Assembly (NCBI GenBank): GCA_021018815.1
Contig: JAITYX010000056.1
Coordinates: forward strand, 136,501 to 200,500
Source: Talinum fruticosum
Lineage: Eukaryota > Streptophyta > Magnoliopsida > Caryophyllales > Talinaceae
Direction of reading: 5' to 3'
DNA: 64,000 bases
Below are positions 34,092 through 50,501 of the stretch, in pieces. How positions within the stretch are numbered: position 1 is the stretch's first letter; every line of letters starts with the position of its first letter. The notes beneath the pieces were generated by a model, which was not told the DNA's origin, did not search any database, and worked only from the letters and a program-made list of their open reading frames with translations. The position numbers and the translations under genes were made by a program.

Positions 34092-34220
34092 TCAGGAGAT
34101 CATTCCCTCTAGTTTGATAGGCACCTCTACCGTCTCATTACCCCACTAAATCTTCAAGATAACTTCATCTCCAATGTTTTATTCATCTAACACCTTCAGT
34201 AACTCGGCCTTGTTTCTCAC
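34092..34220 (-). pseudogene. DEG8-like (Do-like protease) last-exon relic
   Basis: The minus-strand frame reads VRNKAELLKVLDE, stop, NIGDEVILKI, stop, WGNETVEVPIKLE. This matches the end of the PDZ domain and the C-terminus of chloroplast thylakoid-lumen Do-like proteases such as DEG8 (pattern VRNKADLLKALD...GDxVxLKIxRGNETLELxIxLE, from memory). The block is preceded by an acceptor (CATGCAG) at 34221. Two in-frame stops make it non-functional. No protease or upstream exons were found to the right. Confidence 0.7.
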
Positions 34221-35673
34221 CTGCATGCATGACTTTGTATCAGATATTACAGTGTTTTCTTCTACCCTGAATAGATCAAAGCTAAATGATGGATTACTAC
34301 ATCAACGCTAAATGATGGATTACTATGTTATCCATAAACGGAGAGCATAAATTATATTTCAATGGTGATAGAGTGCTATATCAACTAGGAAAATTATGAA
34401 AATTCAGAAGAAAAGTGAATGGGGGAGGAACCAGTACATCAAGAACTTTTCCTCCTCGTCATTTAAACTCTTCATTTCACAGAGTTGACAATCATTAACA
34501 GACTAGTCCCCAACTAGCTGTGATGATGACTCATAGCATTTGCCTGGACTGCAAAACTCGGGAGATGCTACATCAGTTATGGCGGGCCAAATCTGATTTA
34601 ACTCTGCTATTTAGTTGTTTGCCTGCCACTGAATTTCAGGATTTCAGCCCTAAAATCCATGGAAGAAAATGTTGAGGACAGAGGCTAGTTTCAGCATAGA
34701 GGCTTTAATTTGGGGGAGGGGATATCCATGGAAAAACACTAGTAATTTGGGATCTGTAACCAGCATATACATAAAAGAAGTTAAGACCTATTCCAGTACA
34801 TAACCATCCAAGAAAGTTGCAACTTTGGCTCAGAAAATTCATCCCCACAAGAAAAATCACCAACTGCAAAAAGAAACTGAATTAAATCTCTAACTCACTG
34901 CTTCTCTCTTGGTATAAAACAGCCTTCGTGATCCCCGCTCCTCTCTCTTATATCATCATCCTCTTTGTGACTAGTGGAATATACATCAAAAAAATAATTA
35001 GAACAATTTACATATATAAATATAATCTACTACAACAATTAAAAGACTTAATTACCTAAAAGAAGATACTTGTATCATCATTCTCGTCACCTCTATCTTC
35101 ATCTGAATTAGAATCATTGTCAATTGTTAGAGTGGTATCATACCCTGCACGTCACCGGTCTTGCAGACATACGAGTGCTTATACGATCATATGCTTCAAA
35201 GCACTATGAGTAGTGGAGGTGGTTTTTCCACCAAGACTAAATGCGGACTACGATGCTACGAGTACTAACTGGGATCATCAACGGATCTCGTGTCATCATA
35301 GAAAGTTTGGGTATCTCACCGAGCTCTTGTGCCAAAAATCCAAAACATCTAACTCCAAATTCAAATTAAGAGTTGGCTCCTCCAAGTATAAATTCAGATG
35401 CGACCTCTCAACTTTGGACATAAAGCTTCTATCACTAAAACTATAGGTAAATGAAACATATATAATCAATAAGAGTAAATTGTTTACTTTTGTTTTGGAG
35501 TTTAAGAAAATTAAAATTTACTCTTTTTTAGAAGAAGAGGAAAGTAAATAAGAGTAACGGAAATATCCGTACTTATGGAAAGTAAAACATCTAATGTTGA
35601 ATTAGGAGTTAATTAACTAAAGACGAAAGACGCGTTTGGCTAATTTTGCTCCATCACCATCACCATCACAATC

Positions 35674-35761
35674 ACCATCACCACATTTTATTACAGTAGT
35701 ATTAATAATAATGATTAACCATCACCACATTTTATTACAGTAGTATTAATAATAATGATTT
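35674..35761. repeat. 44-bp tandem duplication
   Basis: Two direct copies of a 44-bp unit (35674-35717 and 35718-35761) starting ACCATCACCACATTTTATTA and ending AATAATAATGATT. They are virtually identical, so the duplication is recent. Confidence 0.85.
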
Positions 35762-35899
35762 AAGTAATGCCTTCTGATATGTTCCCCAATATTCATTCTT
35801 GAACCCTAGCTAGCATCTAAAGTGTATACTTGTAGGCCATAGCTACCTTATATACACCTAGATGGAGCTTTACCAGGGCACTTTGCTTCGTATGCTATC

Positions 35900-35900
<1 letters not shown>

Positions 35901-35943
<43 letters not shown>
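35901..35943. repeat. (TTA)n microsatellite
   Basis: An uninterrupted ATT/TTA trinucleotide run of about 14 units. Confidence 0.9.
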
Positions 35944-35944
<1 letters not shown>

Positions 35945-37181
35945 TACTACAACAATAACAACGATCATGATAAAAACAACAATAATTTTTAGTGTGGGAT
36001 CCTACTTTCGTGGAGATGCATAAATAGGCCACAATTAATTGTGACTAGATACATATATTTATTATAGCTGCCTTTAATTCATTTCTTAACTTAACAAATC
36101 TTCTCTTGTATATTGATATTGATATGACGATTCTGATTGTATGTATTTTCAATTAATGCATTCTGATTCTGAGAAGTGTGGTCTCTTTCAGTCATTCCCA
36201 TAATTAAGTTGCACTTTGTAGATCACCCTTTTAATTTGGCAACAACACTTTCACCCATTCAAGATTCAAGTACCAACTGATTCAAGATAATTTCATATTA
36301 ATTTCCTTTTGGGAAAAAATACAAGAAGGAAGACTTGCATATTTTTTTAATAGAACACATAGATAAGATATATATATATATATATTTGATTAACTCAAGA
36401 AAGGAGTAATCAAACATTGCGTAAATGTTGTCTAATACTATTGAAAAATGTTGGTTGCTCAATACGAACATTATCTACTTAATAGCAAATTTAGTTAAAC
36501 AGATCAGGAATCTATAAAAATGAAGTTTGAGGGAAGACTATTGTAATATATATATATATAGCAATGGCCAAGTGATTGATGGGTTAATTTGTGCTTAATT
36601 TTGAATTTTCTACAAGGGACCATTTAACACATAACAAATTTGTCTCCATCCCCTTTAATTTTATTGATTTTTCAGGGCAGGCACATGCTCCATGTTACTG
36701 TTTGACCTAATTGCTTGTTTTTCTATAGAAATCATCAAGAATATCCCCCCCAAAAAAAAAAACTAATTAAGACATATTTCTTGCATCACCAAATTGATTA
36801 CCCAGAGAAAAATTATTGGAGGTGCCCTTTCTCTTTCTAACTCTATAGAAATCCATCTACAACTAATACTCACTATTCCACAATCAACGCTCCTACTAAT
36901 TAATTACTACTATAATGAATGAATACATTATGCTTTTCTGGGTACAACCTCAAATATATGTATACTTTGCTTTTATATTCCATATCATATATATATAATT
37001 ACAAGTATCACTACTAACTAACTAATCTAGTGCACATATTTATATATGAAAAAAATGATCGTATTACATGTCCTCTATTAATTAAGATTATGTATGTCTA
37101 TCAAGTACGCTGCTATATCTAATCAAGTCTAATTAATTTTTATATTTCTAATACATATAATACACCAGCTACCATTATTTA

Positions 37182-39321
37182 TTAATTAAGTAAAGAGAGG
37201 GACGAATTCCCGGAGGCCATCATTTCAGAGAAATTCCACAATCTTTCTGCTTCATAAGAGTTAGACCCACGCCTTGATGGCAACGTTTCATTGCAATCCG
37301 CAAAATATTTCCCGGAAACATTTTCTAGTCTTGGATGTGTCGCCACGTAGCATGTTGTTGCAGCTGCCTATATAACATTTAATTGAATGCTTAACTAGTG
37401 TTAAATAAATTTGCCATGCAATATGTGGGTTGATCGAGTTGGGGGTAAACTGTACCTGAGGAATAGTTTTCAGAAGCTTTGAGGCCAAAAAGAAAACTAG
37501 ATCTGCACATAATAATTCATATAAAATAATATTGCATTAAGCTTTAGAATTAAGAAATTTGGGAAACAAAGTAGTAATATATATATGATACCTACCTGTG
37601 ATAACGCCCTCTCTGTCTCGTGTGAGTCTAGTCCTAACTATTCCTGGGTGAACACAATTCACGGTAACATTTGCCTTCATTTGCTGCATATTTAGACCAG
37701 GAATAAATCTACAAGGGGGAAGAAGGAGAAATAAAGAAAGAGAGAATTGAGAAACAAGGTAAGGTAATTAATTACTTTGAGCCTGTGAGCCAGCTCCTTG
37801 GTATGAAGTACGTTAGCGAGCTTCGAGAGCGCATAAGCACGCGTCGCATCGTATTCACTGTATACATAAAAATAAAATTAAATAAAGAAAGAAAGCAAGC
37901 AGGTTAATTCAATTCAATAGCCAAAGTCAGAACTTTAACTTTGTATGTTACACACATCGCATCCATATAATTAGCTTCCCCAACTAATTAATTCAAACGT
38001 ACTATATTCAATTCTGGTCAAACCTATAGCACATATCCTTTATTAATAATTACTGTCTTTCTCTCAAAAATTTTACGATTAATTTAAATAAATAAAAATA
38101 TCAAACTTTAAAAATATAAATAAAAATGAACAAATCTCATTATATACTTTTTATGAGGGCTTAAAGGTAATCTCAAATTTATTCTAAAAAAATGTAATTT
38201 CAAATATAGTAGTATGTCAGTATATTACTATGGTATAATTAATTAAGGATTAATTAAAGGAAGAAGTGGTACCTTTTGTTCCGAGTGATGAGCTCGAGGT
38301 GGCGGATGATATCGCCGGTGAACCAGCTGTGGATGCTGGATGACACGTTGACTATCCTCCCCTGTATTCCACTCTCCTCCGCCGTTTCCGCCATTTTACT
38401 TATCAACAACTTACTCAACTCAAAGTGACCTGCATTTATTATTTTTATTTATTCATAACTCCATTATTATTACCAAAACCTCACATGCATGAAAATAAAC
38501 CCATCTTAGCCACCACAATTTATCTGTCTCTTTCTCAATCTCTCACCTAAATAATTAGTGGCGAAGGTCATCTCGATTCCGTCCTCAGAGATTCCATGCC
38601 CATGCGAGAACTTGCCAGCGTTGTTTCTGCAAATACCACAATTTATCAATAATATATTTTCATAATATAAAACTAGCTAATTTCAATAGAGAGAGTGTGT
38701 GTGTCTGTGTATACATGAGGAGGTTGAGGGGCAAATGAAGAGACTCGAAGTCTCTCACGAACTTGCGAACCGAAGAGAGAGAGCTGAGATCAAGAGCCAT
38801 GACCAAAATCTGAGCCTCCGGACACTCGGCTAGGATCCGAGCCTTAGCTTCCTCCGCCGCTTTGTAGCTCCGAGCTGGGAGTATGAGCCTAACTCCCCGC
38901 TTTGCCAGCACCCTAGCTGTCTCGGCCCCTATCCCCGACGTTGCACCTTAATTAATTTGGACCACCATCATAATCATAATCATAAAACATAACTAAATAC
39001 AAATGATAAAACATAAACAGACGCGTGAGATTAAAGCTGCCTGGCTAGCTTGCTTTAATCATTACCCCATGATTAACACCTACTTTAAAATATATTCATG
39101 ACACGTTATTGATGATGGATGCTATTAGTACTATATATGTCAAATTAACTATTAACTAGTAATTTATGGAATAAATAACAATGATTAATATAATTACCGG
39201 TGATGATGGCCGTGATGGAGCTGAGATCAGGGCACTTCTCCGTCACATCTTCGGCGGTGGACTTGGAGCCGAAGCCGCTTGGCCCCGCTGAGCCGATCAG
39301 GTACTTGATCGCCTCCAGCAT
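37182..39321 (-). CDS. Short-chain dehydrogenase/reductase (TIC32-like)
   Basis: Classical SDR with a Rossmann fold, using NAD(P)H on an unknown small substrate. The closest annotated plant relatives are TIC32-like and retinol-dehydrogenase-like proteins. Eight exons join in phase: 39198-39321, 38715-38946, 38547-38626, 38273-38429, 37776-37857, 37596-37683, 37456-37502 and 37182-37367, giving 331 residues. Visible motifs are the cofactor site TGATSGIGAETARVL (split by intron 1), the basic RS after LILPAR typical of NADP(H) use, ALDLSSLSSVRKF, NNAG, the Ser loop IVNVSSSIHSWF, catalytic YALSK, and the PG loop VHPGIVRT. The C-terminus has ATTCYVATHP and GKYFADCNE. The ATG at 39321 gives the MLEAIKYLIGSAGPSGFGSK start common in this subfamily. 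The frame is intact. Confidence 0.93.
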
Positions 39322-43896
<4,575 letters not shown>

Positions 43897-44034
43897 TCAG
43901 CTTCCACAGCTCTGCCAATTGCCACCATCAACTGCGAAACCATACCTCTCAACTATGATCAGCTCTGTTACCATTACTTTTGCAGTCTCATACGCTCTCC
44001 TAGGTTGCAATCCCGGCATAAACAAAGTACAAAC
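43897..44034 (-). other. Unidentified coding-like fragment
   Basis: The minus-strand frame ends RAYETAKVMVTELIIVERYG, then FAVDGGNWQSCGS and a stop at 43897. It reads more like a protein end than the surrounding AT-rich DNA. I do not recognise the family. It may be a relic of a gene cut by the neighbouring inverted-repeat element, or chance. Confidence 0.2.
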
Positions 44035-45093
44035 ACCATAACAAGTTCATCCAAGAGTGTTCAGCTATGCCACTAATTAATTTGATGATAAATAATTATT
44101 ACCATTGGACTAATTATTAACATTTAAAATTGTCATTGTAGCTCTATTTTACCTCGCTACGAGTAGATAAACCCATTTTTTATATTGGTAATTTTCTTCA
44201 CGAATTTCCTCCCATTCTTTGTTCCTATTTGCCTTCCATCTACAAAATTCAAATGCTAGAATTTGAGGAAAAATCGTAAAATAAAAATTCAGAGAAATTG
44301 GCTGAATTTGCAGAGAAATTGGGGTTGTTCTTGGATTTATGTAACGAAATTGAAGCTTGAAAAGTTAGGGTTTGAGAGAAATTGAAAAGCTAAACTTGAA
44401 AAACCCTAAAATCAAAATTCAAAAGAAAAATTGCTAAGCTACGGTTGAGAGAAATTTGCAGAGAACCGGCTAAATTTTCAAAATAATAAAATTACCCTAA
44501 AACTTACCTTCTTATGATGATACTTGTTGGGATTATAGAGCCTAATGGGTGCTTTGGGCTCGGTAGTTATAGGGTAAAGAACGACTAGCATGTGCCATGT
44601 ACATCGAGCACAAGGCGTTTCGGACGAAAAGGAAAAAATGGGTCCGGGCAGCAGCCAAAACGGGCTGCTCGTGTCGGATGACACAGCCCGTGTTGGCTGC
44701 ACGGTGTGCCCGTAGCAGATCGGCACGAGCCGTGCCAACTGCCTAATGTTTTCTTCGGTTTTACGTCGATGTTAATGCGTGTTTAAGGCTTTTAAATGCT
44801 TATTAATGTTTGTAAGGTTACGTTATGGTTATAAAATACGAGAGATACCCTTTATTGTTGAGCAAGGAAATAATGAAGTGTAAGGTGTAAGCTAGGATTA
44901 GCTTGAGTGAAAATTCCTTGTAGCTACTTGAAATCTAGTGCATCGGTTCGTGATTTTTTCCCAATTTGGATTTTTCACGTTAAAAATCTTCCATTCCAAT
45001 CTTTGCTATTTTCTTTTGTTCAAAGTTTCATTGTTTATGAGCTCCGATCCTAACAACTAGTACCGAGTAAGGTGAGGTTGAAAGTTCACAAAA

Positions 45094-46127
45094 ATGGAGA
45101 GCGGTAAGGCAAAAATTGAGAGGTTCGATGGAAAGGAATTTGCGTTCTAGAAAATGCAAGTCGATGACTTGTTGTACCGAGAAGGAGTTATATCAACCCC
45201 TCGAGTGAAGCCCGCGGACATGGCAAAAATGATTGGAATTTGCTTGATCGGCAAGCTCTTGGGACGGTGAGATTAACGTTGTCGCGGAACGTGGCGTTCA
45301 ATATGATAGAGCAAACAACGAAAAAGGGACTCGTTGGAAGCATTATCCAATCTCTATGAGAAACCTTCGGCAATGAACAAGGTATATCTTATGTGTCTAT
45401 TGTTTGACTTAAAAATGGGTGATAGCACTAGTGTAGCGGATCATATTAATGATTTTAATATCATCATCTCTAATCTTGCTACGGTAAAAATAAATTTTGA
45501 GGATGAGGTTAAGGCCCTAATTTTGTTTTCTTCGCTACCCAAATCTTGGGATACCATAGTGTCTGCCGTTAGTAGTGCTAGGGGAACCAACGCATTAAAG
45601 TATGATGAAGTCCAGGATGTTATATTCAGCAAGAGTATTTGCAAGAAAGATACTCTAGAGTCATTGGGGAGTTTTTTCATGTAAGGGGTAGGGAGAAGCC
45701 TCGTGAAAAATGAGCGATTTAAATCCAAAGCAAGGGGTCGGTCCCATAACCCGGGGAGGTTGTGTGTTGGGACTGTGGGGATAAGGGACATTTTAAGAAA
45801 ATGTGTCCTAAGATGTTTGATGACCGGAATTTTATAAATTCCATGGACGATGTAATTTATGCACTAGTGGTGAGTGCGGAGAATCCTATTGAGTCTTGGG
45901 TGGTGGATTTTGGGACATCATTTCATTACGGGTCTAGTAGAAGCTTGTTTCACAATTTTGTTGTGGGAAACTTTGGGAAAATATTTGTGGCAAATGGAAA
46001 AAGCTTGGACATACTAGGCAAAGGGGAAGTGAGGATCAAAACCTCAAGTGGGGATTTTGGAATTTGCAAGGGGTTAGGTATATCCGGGGTTGGCGAAAAA
46101 TCTGATTTTTGTGAGTCAATTGGATGA
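45094..46127 (+). pseudogene. Copia gag plus zinc knuckle, disabled
   Basis: The gag starts at ATG 45094 with MESGKAKIERFDGKEF, the classic Copia Gag opening, and meets a TAG where KMQ should be preceded by Trp. The block 45334-45684 has NLYEKPSAMNKVYLM and SVADHINDFN. At 45762 onward comes CWDCGDKGHFKKMCPK, a perfect C-x2-C-x4-H-x4-C knuckle. ESWVVDFGTSFHY follows, the protease-like start with DFG in place of D-S/T-G. At least one nonsense codon and two frame changes disable it. No integrase or polymerase domain follows. Confidence 0.85.
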
Positions 46128-46325
46128 GTCGAGATACCTGATTAAATTTGGTAATGGTGGCTGGAAAATCGACAAGGGGGCATTGGTTATAGCTAAGGGT
46201 TTGGAATCTAGCTCATTGTACACTACGGGATGTTAGGCTTGGTGGAGTTACGGGTTCTACTTGTGGTGGAAGTGGAAAAGGATGACGGGATATTTATTAA
46301 GTCTACAAACAGGTCATCGGGTACT

Positions 46326-49238
46326 TGTAACAACCCGACCCTAAATCACATTATTTATTTTAAATCACATTATTTATTTTATTAATTACACTATTTATAT
46401 AATTGAGCGCGTGCACTTCAATTCGATATCTTATATTTAAACTATTTTTATCCGTATGTTATACGGTTAAGGCGACGAAGTGGCCCAAATAAAAATCTCA
46501 TAATAAAGTTATAATTTGTGAACATCGTTATTAAAATAAAATTAAAAGTAATAATAAAAGGAAACAAAAAAGTAAATAAATAAATAAATCAAAATAATCA
46601 AATAATCAAATCAGATTTTTGTAAGGAAAAATCCGAGAGAAGGAAGTCTTTGGAATGTAGACGGCTTAAAAATACATTCGAGCTCATCCTCTCTCTCCCG
46701 TGCTCCTTCGTTCTCCCCTTCCCCTGCCTCCTCTGCATCTCCCCTGCCTCTCCACACCCTTCTTCCCTCGGTCGGGCCGGTTCGGCGACCGCCGCCGCCA
46801 ACGCCGGGCGAAAGCCAACGCCGGCACCGGTCGGAGGCAACCGGCACCCCTCCCTCACGCTACCGCTCTCGTCTCGCTCTCCCTCGCACGCCTTCGCTCT
46901 TTCCCTTGCCTCCATCTGCGGCCTGCTCCCAACCGTCAGGCGCCACCAACGCCGGCGTCGTCGTGGAGACGCTCGACACCTCACTCGCCACCGCTCTCCT
47001 CTCTCTCGTCGTCGCTCGCGCACGGGCAGTTGCCCTGCCTCCCCACCGCGGCAACCCACTCGCCGCCAACCACCACCCACAAGCAGCGGCGGCCGCCGGA
47101 GCCAGCCGCCGTCCCCGCCGGCGGTCGCCGGGGCAGCTACCACGCACCACCGTCTCAAGTCTCTGCCGCTCCTTCCTGGCTTCCTCCTCCGTGAATTCGA
47201 AGGTAAAACTCTAAACCCTAAATTATCAATTTCATTATCTATTTGAGCAATTGTAGTCGTAAATTGAAGTATGATTAGAAATATATTTGTGGAGTGCATT
47301 CAAAGATTAAATTGGGAAAATTCGAATTGGTGTGAATAATCGAGTTGTGGCATCTCAATGGATTGGTTGTGTATTGTATGAATGAGAACGAATGTGATTC
47401 TCGTGGGGAGATTATGAATTAGTGAATGAGTTTGGGAGATGTTTATCATAGAATTGGGTAAATTGATGAATTTATTATATGTTGGAAATGGTTATATTGA
47501 ACAAATGAATGAGAATGTGTATGTAGAGACTGAAATTAAGCAATGTGTAAGTGTAGACATGTGAGGAAGATTTGAACATTAAGCATACCTAATAGTGGTT
47601 GTGAATGTGAAATTTGTCGGGAGAACAATGCTTATGATCTTAACATGGTGTATGTACGGGAATTGAACAATTTGGTGGAATTGCTACATTTTGAACAATC
47701 GTTATATTGAGCAAACAAAAGGAGAATGCGTGCGTAGAGGTTGAAATTCGGTAATGTGCAAGTGTACGGGCATGGAAAGTAATTGAGCATTAGGCATGCC
47801 TAATTGTGGTTGTGAATATGAAGTTTGTTGAGAGAATAACGTTCATAACCTTAACATAGTATATGTATGAATTTTGGACGATTCAGACAAAGTTGTGAAA
47901 CCTTCCGATGGAAGGGAATTTGATGGATTAATTAATTATTTAACTATGGGTTTTGAGTGCGAGAGAAGGGAGAAGTGAGGAAGGAATTAAAAATAAGTGT
48001 TGTGTTTATATGTACACCATTTTCAATCCAAGTCAGCTAGCAAATCGAATAACAACAACATTATTGGGTATTTATTTAGCCTAATCAACTTCTTTAATTA
48101 ATATAAATTATATTCAATAATTGAAACGGAATCAACGCAGTAAAGCTGAGTAATACAAACATTAGTTTAATCGATTTTCATACGAATATAAGAAATGAAA
48201 TAAATTGTTAAAGCTTATACAAACTCAAGCATTAAAACTCGAGAAAACATTATTAACCCTAGAAATCCATTTTAAACGTAACCGAGGCCACTTCCGTTGC
48301 CGAATAGCCGGTGACTCAAATTTCTGCAAAAGGGGATAAACAAATATTCTTAGTTCGAGTACGTTCATTGCCTCGTACTTTTCGAAAATTCACATGTTTC
48401 ATCAAATCTCAACATTTCTCATATATACAAATAACAATGAATCATTTACAAGGCAAGTTTTGCCACCTAATTAAGTGGTCCCCGCCCAATTATCAATTAC
48501 CAAGGGCTTAGGCCCGCCAATTATACTGCGCGCGGCGTCAACTCGGGTTATCGATCGGCCGGGGGTGACACTGTTCAACGATCGTATCAATTACCAAGGG
48601 GCTCCGCTTTCGGATAATAATCGGCAAGCAAGTTTTACTTCTATTCTCTCCCCTAATTTCAAACTAAAATGAATTGAAATGCGCGCGCTCAATCAAAATA
48701 TTCTTCAAGTTATTTTACGATGACAGGAATGTTCGTGCTGAGTTTCGACTCACTCTTCCAAATATTTTACTTGTTTTTGTTTTAGGAAGAAGCATTGGTG
48801 AACCATCAACCACTTACTAAGTCCGACAAAGGCAAACTCTAGCCAGCCACGTGGCATCCGCAAACCGAAGGTACATAGACGCTCACAGGTGATTTTACCC
48901 TCAACCGGGGTTTAGGTATGACCTTGGGAATTATTATATGTTGTATATTATTCCGTGGATTAGACAAAAGTCTAGGTTGTATAAATATTATGTTGCTAAA
49001 TCGATAAACTGTATTTTGGGATGATTTAGTTACTTGGGTAGTAAGTAGTTACTCTTAACATGATCATTGGGAATATAACAGTGGATGCACAAATTGTAGT
49101 TCATTTTATTTCAATTATTTAGCCTTGTCCTATTTTTAGGACGGCGGTAACGTCTTCGATCGTTACCTTCCGCTGCGACCTTACGTAATAGTCCCTAATG
49201 AATGGATTATTAAGTAATGGTGATTGGAGGCGTTACGA
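46326..49238 (+). mobile_element. Solo LTR, probably Ty3/Gypsy type
   Basis: A 2.9-kb insertion is flanked by GTACT on both sides (46321-46325 and 49239-49243). The host sequence on either side rejoins to match copy 1 of the element at 11700 or so, which proves the insertion. It starts TGTAACAACCCGACCC and ends GGAGGCGTTACGA, close to the TGTAAC...GTTACA ends of long Gypsy LTRs (one extra base at the end). No second LTR or coding interior exists, so unequal recombination probably left a single LTR. The GC-rich segment 46680-47200 gives long open frames on both strands that are Arg/Pro-rich and not credible proteins. Confidence 0.7.
47491..47900. repeat. 210-bp tandem duplication inside solo LTR
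   Basis: The unit at 47491-47700 recurs at 47701-47900, both starting GTTATATTGA. Shared phrases include GAGGTTGAAATT-like text, TAATGTGCAAGTGTA-like text and TAGTGGTTGTGAATGTGAA with scattered changes. It is an old internal duplication of the LTR. Confidence 0.75.
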
Positions 49239-50501
49239 GTACTCCACAAGGTAAATTGCAAGAACCAAGGCTAATCAAGAAGGCGGTGTTATGAACGGAA
49301 GATAAAGCTCGGAGGTACATATTTTCTCTTCATTATATTTTATTGACTAATGACGGTGAGCCGGTTTTGCATGATAAAAGTGTGCAATAGATTGATCAAT
49401 CCGATCGGGAGTTCACATCGAGTGGTGAAGATGGGCTTGATGGCTTGGATAACGGGAATCTAGGAAAGGAGTTAATCCAAGGAGAAGGTACCGAAACAAG
49501 TGAGGCGGTGCGCATCCTCGATAGGTCTATCATGTTGAAGGGGTTGGGTTTTCGGTGAATTTGATGGATGCAACAAAGGAGGTGAGCTATTAGTCTTCAA
49601 GTGGGAGATTGTTGGGATTATGGAGCCTAATGGGTGCTTTGGGCCCGGTAAAAACGCGTTACGGGGCAAGGAATAACTAGCACGGGCCATGTACATCGAG
49701 CACGGGCGTTTCGGACGAAAGGAAAAATGGGTTCGGGCAGCAGCCAACACGAGCTACCCATGGCAGCCGACATAGCTCGTGGTGGCTGCACGGTGTACTC
49801 GTGGCCGCCGGCATGGGCGTGCCGGCTGCCGGTTCTTGAGTGCTTTAGTTTTGACCGTTTTCTTCAATTTTCTTTCGGTGTTAATGCGTGTTTAAGGCTT
49901 GTAAATGCTTGTTAATATCTCGTAAGGTCCTGTTATGACTATAAAATACAGAGATATCCTTCATTGTTGAGCAAGGAAGTAGTGATGTGCAAGGTGTAAG
50001 CTAAGATTAGCTTGAGTGAAAATTGCTTGTAACTACTTGAAATCTAGTACATTAGTTCATGGTTTTTTTTCGATTTGTGTTTTTCCACGTTAAAAAATCT
50101 TATGTCTCAATCTTTGTTATTTTCTTTTATTAAAAGTTTCATTATTTCGAGTTCCAATCCTAACGAGATACTCACAAAATTCTTCCTTTGATCCCTTCAA
50201 TTCACTTGATGCTTGAAGTCAATTTGCAATTGTAATTCCGGACATTTAGGGTTTATGATGTAGATAGAGAGAGAGGGGGAGAAAGATAAAGAATGAACGA
50301 GTGATGGTTCCGGGTTATTGTCAAATAGAAGGAAGAGATAACGTGCGTGGCATTTTGGTTGTTAGAAAATTCAAATGGCTTTTTACTTGGTTAAATGGGT
50401 TTTGACCTGTTGTAGCGAGATAAATACATATATAATGACAATTTTATTTGTTAATAATTAGTCCAATGACAGATTATTTATCATCGAATTAATTAGTGAC
50501 A

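Larger units (their letters stand above)
34221..37181. other. Intergenic with simple repeats
   Basis: No gene was recognised. An open frame at 35213-35446 (plus, 77 codons) has no similarity that I know. Simple repeats include CATCAC units at about 35652-35684, a (TTA)n array at 35901-35943 and short TA runs near 36370 and 36550. The right end should contain the 3' UTR of the dehydrogenase gene. Confidence 0.45.
44525..50166 (+). mobile_element. Gag-only Copia-type LTR element, copy 2
   Basis: The left LTR (44525-45055, TG...CA) and right LTR (49610-50166) are near-identical in long stretches such as GAGCCTAATGGGTGCTTTGG. GATACT occurs directly before the left LTR (44519-44524) and again at 50167-50172 after the right LTR, a target duplication. 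The primer site TAGTACCGAG follows the left LTR by two bases and a purine tract GTGGGAGA precedes the right LTR. Apart from a later 2.9-kb insertion (46326-49238), the interior is about 1.6 kb and encodes only gag, a zinc knuckle and a protease-like start. It is clearly the same family as 10096-12624. Confidence 0.88.
44068..50501. mobile_element. TIR element (MITE) split by nested LTR element
   Basis: The left end (about 44068-44180) and right end (about 50385-50501) are inverted repeats of about 115 bp. Shared segments include GTCACTAATTAATTYGATGA, CATTGGACTAATTATTAACA, AAATTGTCATT and CTCGCTAC. Removing the LTR element at 44525-50166 leaves a non-coding element of about 0.8 kb. The design suits a Mutator-like or foldback MITE. 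The target duplication was not resolved. Confidence 0.65.

Noticed and set aside
46598..47299. Long open frames on both strands (up to 233 codons) in the GC-rich part of the solo LTR
   Set aside because: They are Arg/Pro/Ser-rich in all frames, as expected for stop-poor GC-rich DNA, have no domain, and lie wholly inside an LTR.
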